A DNA stretch of 6,837 bases from JBBQSU01 sp038234815 (GTDB lineage: Bacteria; Planctomycetota; Phycisphaerae; Tepidisphaerales; Tepidisphaeraceae), in contig JBBQSU010000175.1 of assembly GCA_038234815.1 (NCBI GenBank), forward strand, positions 1 to 6,837, in the 5' to 3' direction. Numbering within the stretch: the first letter of the stretch is position 1; each line of letters opens with the position of its first letter. This document shows, piece by piece, positions 5,654 to 6,837 of the stretch. The notes beneath the pieces were generated by a model that had not been told where the DNA came from, did no database searches, and saw only the letters and a list, made by a program, of their open reading frames with translations. The position numbers and the translations under genes were made by a program.

Positions 5654-6646
5654 ATGAACCTGCAAACCACCTACCTCGGAATGAAACTGGCCAATCCGAT
5701 CATGCCGGGGTCCTCCCCCATGGTCGATAATTTGGACCTCGTCCGCCGGCTGGAAGACGCCGGGGCCTCGGCCGTCGTCATGCACTCGCTTTTCGAAGAG
5801 CAGATTTCCGGCCAGCACTTCGCCTCGATCTATCACATGGAGATGTTCCCCGGCGGGTATGAGGACACCGCCAACCGCTTTCCCAAGCCCGAAGAATTCC
5901 GACTGGGCAAGGACGAATACCTCGAACATATCCGCAAGCTCAAAGAGAAGCTGGCGATCCCGGTCATCGCCTCGCTTAACGGCACGACCAATGGCGGATG
6001 GATCCAATACGCCCGGCTTATTCAGCAGGCCGGTGCCGATGCCCTGGAACTCAATCTTTACGTTATCTCCTCCGACCCGACCGAAACCTCTGCCGCCCTC
6101 GAAGCCCGCATCATTGACGTCGTGCGGTCCGTCCGCAGGATGATCCGCATCCCCATCGCCGTGAAACTTTCACCCTATTTTTCCTCGCTCGCGCATTTCA
6201 GTCATGGGCTGGTCGATGCCGGGGCAAACGGCCTGATTCTCTTCAACCGCTACTATCAGCCCGACATCAATATCGACACCCGCGAGTTCACCGGCGCCAA
6301 GAATCTCAGCGATCCCACCGAACTGCCGCTGCGCCTGCGCTGGCTGGGCATTTTGTCGCAGCAGCTCAATTGCAGCTTTGCGGCCAGTGGCGGAGTGCAT
6401 GACGCATCCCAGGTGATCAAGTGCATCCTCGCCGGTGCCAGCGCCGTGCAGATGGTCACCAGCCTGATGCGCCACGGCCCGGAGCATCTGACCAAGGTGC
6501 TTAATGGCGTGAAGGAATGGATGGACAAGAACCAGTTCAGCAGCCTGCGTCTGATCCGCGGACAGGCCGACATCAGCCGCGCGCCCGACATGCAGGCATT
6601 TGAGCGCGCGCAGTACGTGAAAATGCTTCAAGCCGACGGGAAGTAA
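5654..6646 (+). CDS. Dihydroorotate dehydrogenase-like FMN oxidoreductase
   Basis: The 330-aa product is a soluble TIM-barrel flavoprotein of the DHODH superfamily. It begins MNLQTTYLGMKLANPIMPGSSP, with the family's opening 'GxxxxNPI' strand. The FMN-side features are kept: VKLSPY with Lys171, ASGGVHD (243-249 reads AASGGVH) and AGASAVQMVTSL (260-271), the phosphate-binding end of the barrel. The orotate side is not. The NxSCPN (class 1) or NxSSPN (class 2) motif, whose Cys or Ser is the catalytic base, is NLYVIS at 134-139, with Val137 at the base position. The substrate lysine in the usual TKS strand is His44 (MHS). The substrate loop is replaced by a longer segment rich in aromatic residues and methionine near 55-75. 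It is therefore unlikely to be the pyrimidine-pathway PyrD; the substrate is unknown. It has no Fe-S motif and no signal peptide. Its same-strand position behind nifJ suggests, but does not prove, a role in related redox metabolism. Confidence 0.9.
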   Translation: MNLQTTYLGMKLANPIMPGSSPMVDNLDLVRRLEDAGASAVVMHSLFEEQISGQHFASIYHMEMFPGGYEDTANRFPKPEEFRLGKDEYLEHIRKLKEKLAIPVIASLNGTTNGGWIQYARLIQQAGADALELNLYVISSDPTETSAALEARIIDVVRSVRRMIRIPIAVKLSPYFSSLAHFSHGLVDAGANGLILFNRYYQPDINIDTREFTGAKNLSDPTELPLRLRWLGILSQQLNCSFAASGGVHDASQVIKCILAGASAVQMVTSLMRHGPEHLTKVLNGVKEWMDKNQFSSLRLIRGQADISRAPDMQAFERAQYVKMLQADGK

Positions 6647-6668
6647 ACGACTGGGCCGGTCCAGTCGT
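6647..6668 (+). terminator. 8-bp hairpin directly after the DHODH-like stop codon
   Basis: ACGACTGG (6647-6654) pairs perfectly with CCAGTCGT (6661-6668) around the 6-nt loop GCCGGT, starting at the base after the TAA. No T-run follows, so it is either a weak or rho-assisted terminator or a 3' stabilising hairpin. It also lies between this gene and the oppositely oriented transposase fragment and could serve both. Confidence 0.5.
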
Positions 6669-6697
6669 CGCCGCTGGGGTTTAGAGCAGATTGCGTC

Positions 6698-6837
6698 TCA
6701 TTGTCTCGCATAACCACAATGCGTGATGTATCCCAGAGCATCGTCAGGTCGGATCGAACCGAGGGCCTGATCGAGTCCGTTGAGCAACCCGTCGACGCTG
6801 CGGCAGGCCAGTGTTTTCATCACCGACTTGATCTTGG
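6698..6837 (-). CDS. IS630-type transposase, C-terminal fragment (runs off window)
   Basis: The minus strand reads 45 codons from the window edge to TGA (complement of 6698-6700). The translation contains IRPDDALGYITHCGYARQ, preceded by KIKSVMKTLACRSVDGLL. The order 'K-x-K..., R-x-V-x-x-L, I-x-P-D-D..., HCGY, stop' resembles the end of IS630-family DDE transposases, after the catalytic domain. None of the DDE residues is in view, so family and intactness cannot be settled. The rest of the gene lies beyond base 6837. The element's end should lie between the stop codon and 6647; a TA dinucleotide at 6682-6683 is a candidate boundary, since this family duplicates TA. Confidence 0.6.
   Translation of the reverse strand, partial: KIKSVMKTLACRSVDGLLNGLDQALGSIRPDDALGYITHCGYARQ

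Overview
The window is a stretch of a moderately GC-rich bacterial chromosome, by eye in the high-50s percent GC. It carries the 3' end of rpoN (sigma-54), a membrane-anchored conserved hypothetical gene, a complete nifJ-type pyruvate:ferredoxin oxidoreductase (PFOR) gene, a dihydroorotate-dehydrogenase-like flavoprotein gene, and the 3' end of what looks like an IS630-type transposase gene. The style of the sigma-54 C-terminus, the hypothetical protein and the DHODH-like protein recalls Planctomycetota (Phycisphaerae-like) or related lineages. That placement is inference from remembered family sequences, not from a search. A single-chain PFOR implies anaerobic or facultative pyruvate metabolism.

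Layout. Bases 1-316 (+) are the rpoN tail, ending with the RpoN box. It converges, across a 40-bp gap, on a minus-strand gene (357-1451) for a 364-aa protein with a single C-terminal membrane helix that recalls the DUF155/RMD1 group. Bases 1452-1992 hold no gene I can support. This stretch contains several perfect short hairpins, an orphan Shine-Dalgarno-like sequence and two direct TTACAAT repeats. It then has a good sigma-70-type promoter with a 14-bp inverted repeat exactly filling most of its spacer. The nifJ gene (1993-5556, +) follows, with every catalytic and cluster-binding residue I can place. A textbook intrinsic terminator (5567-5602) closes it. The DHODH-like gene (5654-6646, +) starts 51 bp after that terminator and ends at an 8-bp hairpin. 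The last 140 bases are the C-terminus of a minus-strand transposase that runs off the window.

How the genes may work together. PFOR oxidises pyruvate with CoA to acetyl-CoA and CO2 and reduces ferredoxin or flavodoxin. The DHODH-like protein keeps the FMN-binding barrel features but lacks the residues that bind and deprotonate dihydroorotate, so it is probably a different flavin oxidoreductase. Its same-strand position next to nifJ makes a functional link to low-potential electron flow plausible, but the strong terminator between them means they are not simply one transcript. The most interesting leads are this repurposed DHODH-like protein and the operator-like palindrome in the nifJ promoter. 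I see no CRISPR array, tRNA, rRNA or clear novel defence system.
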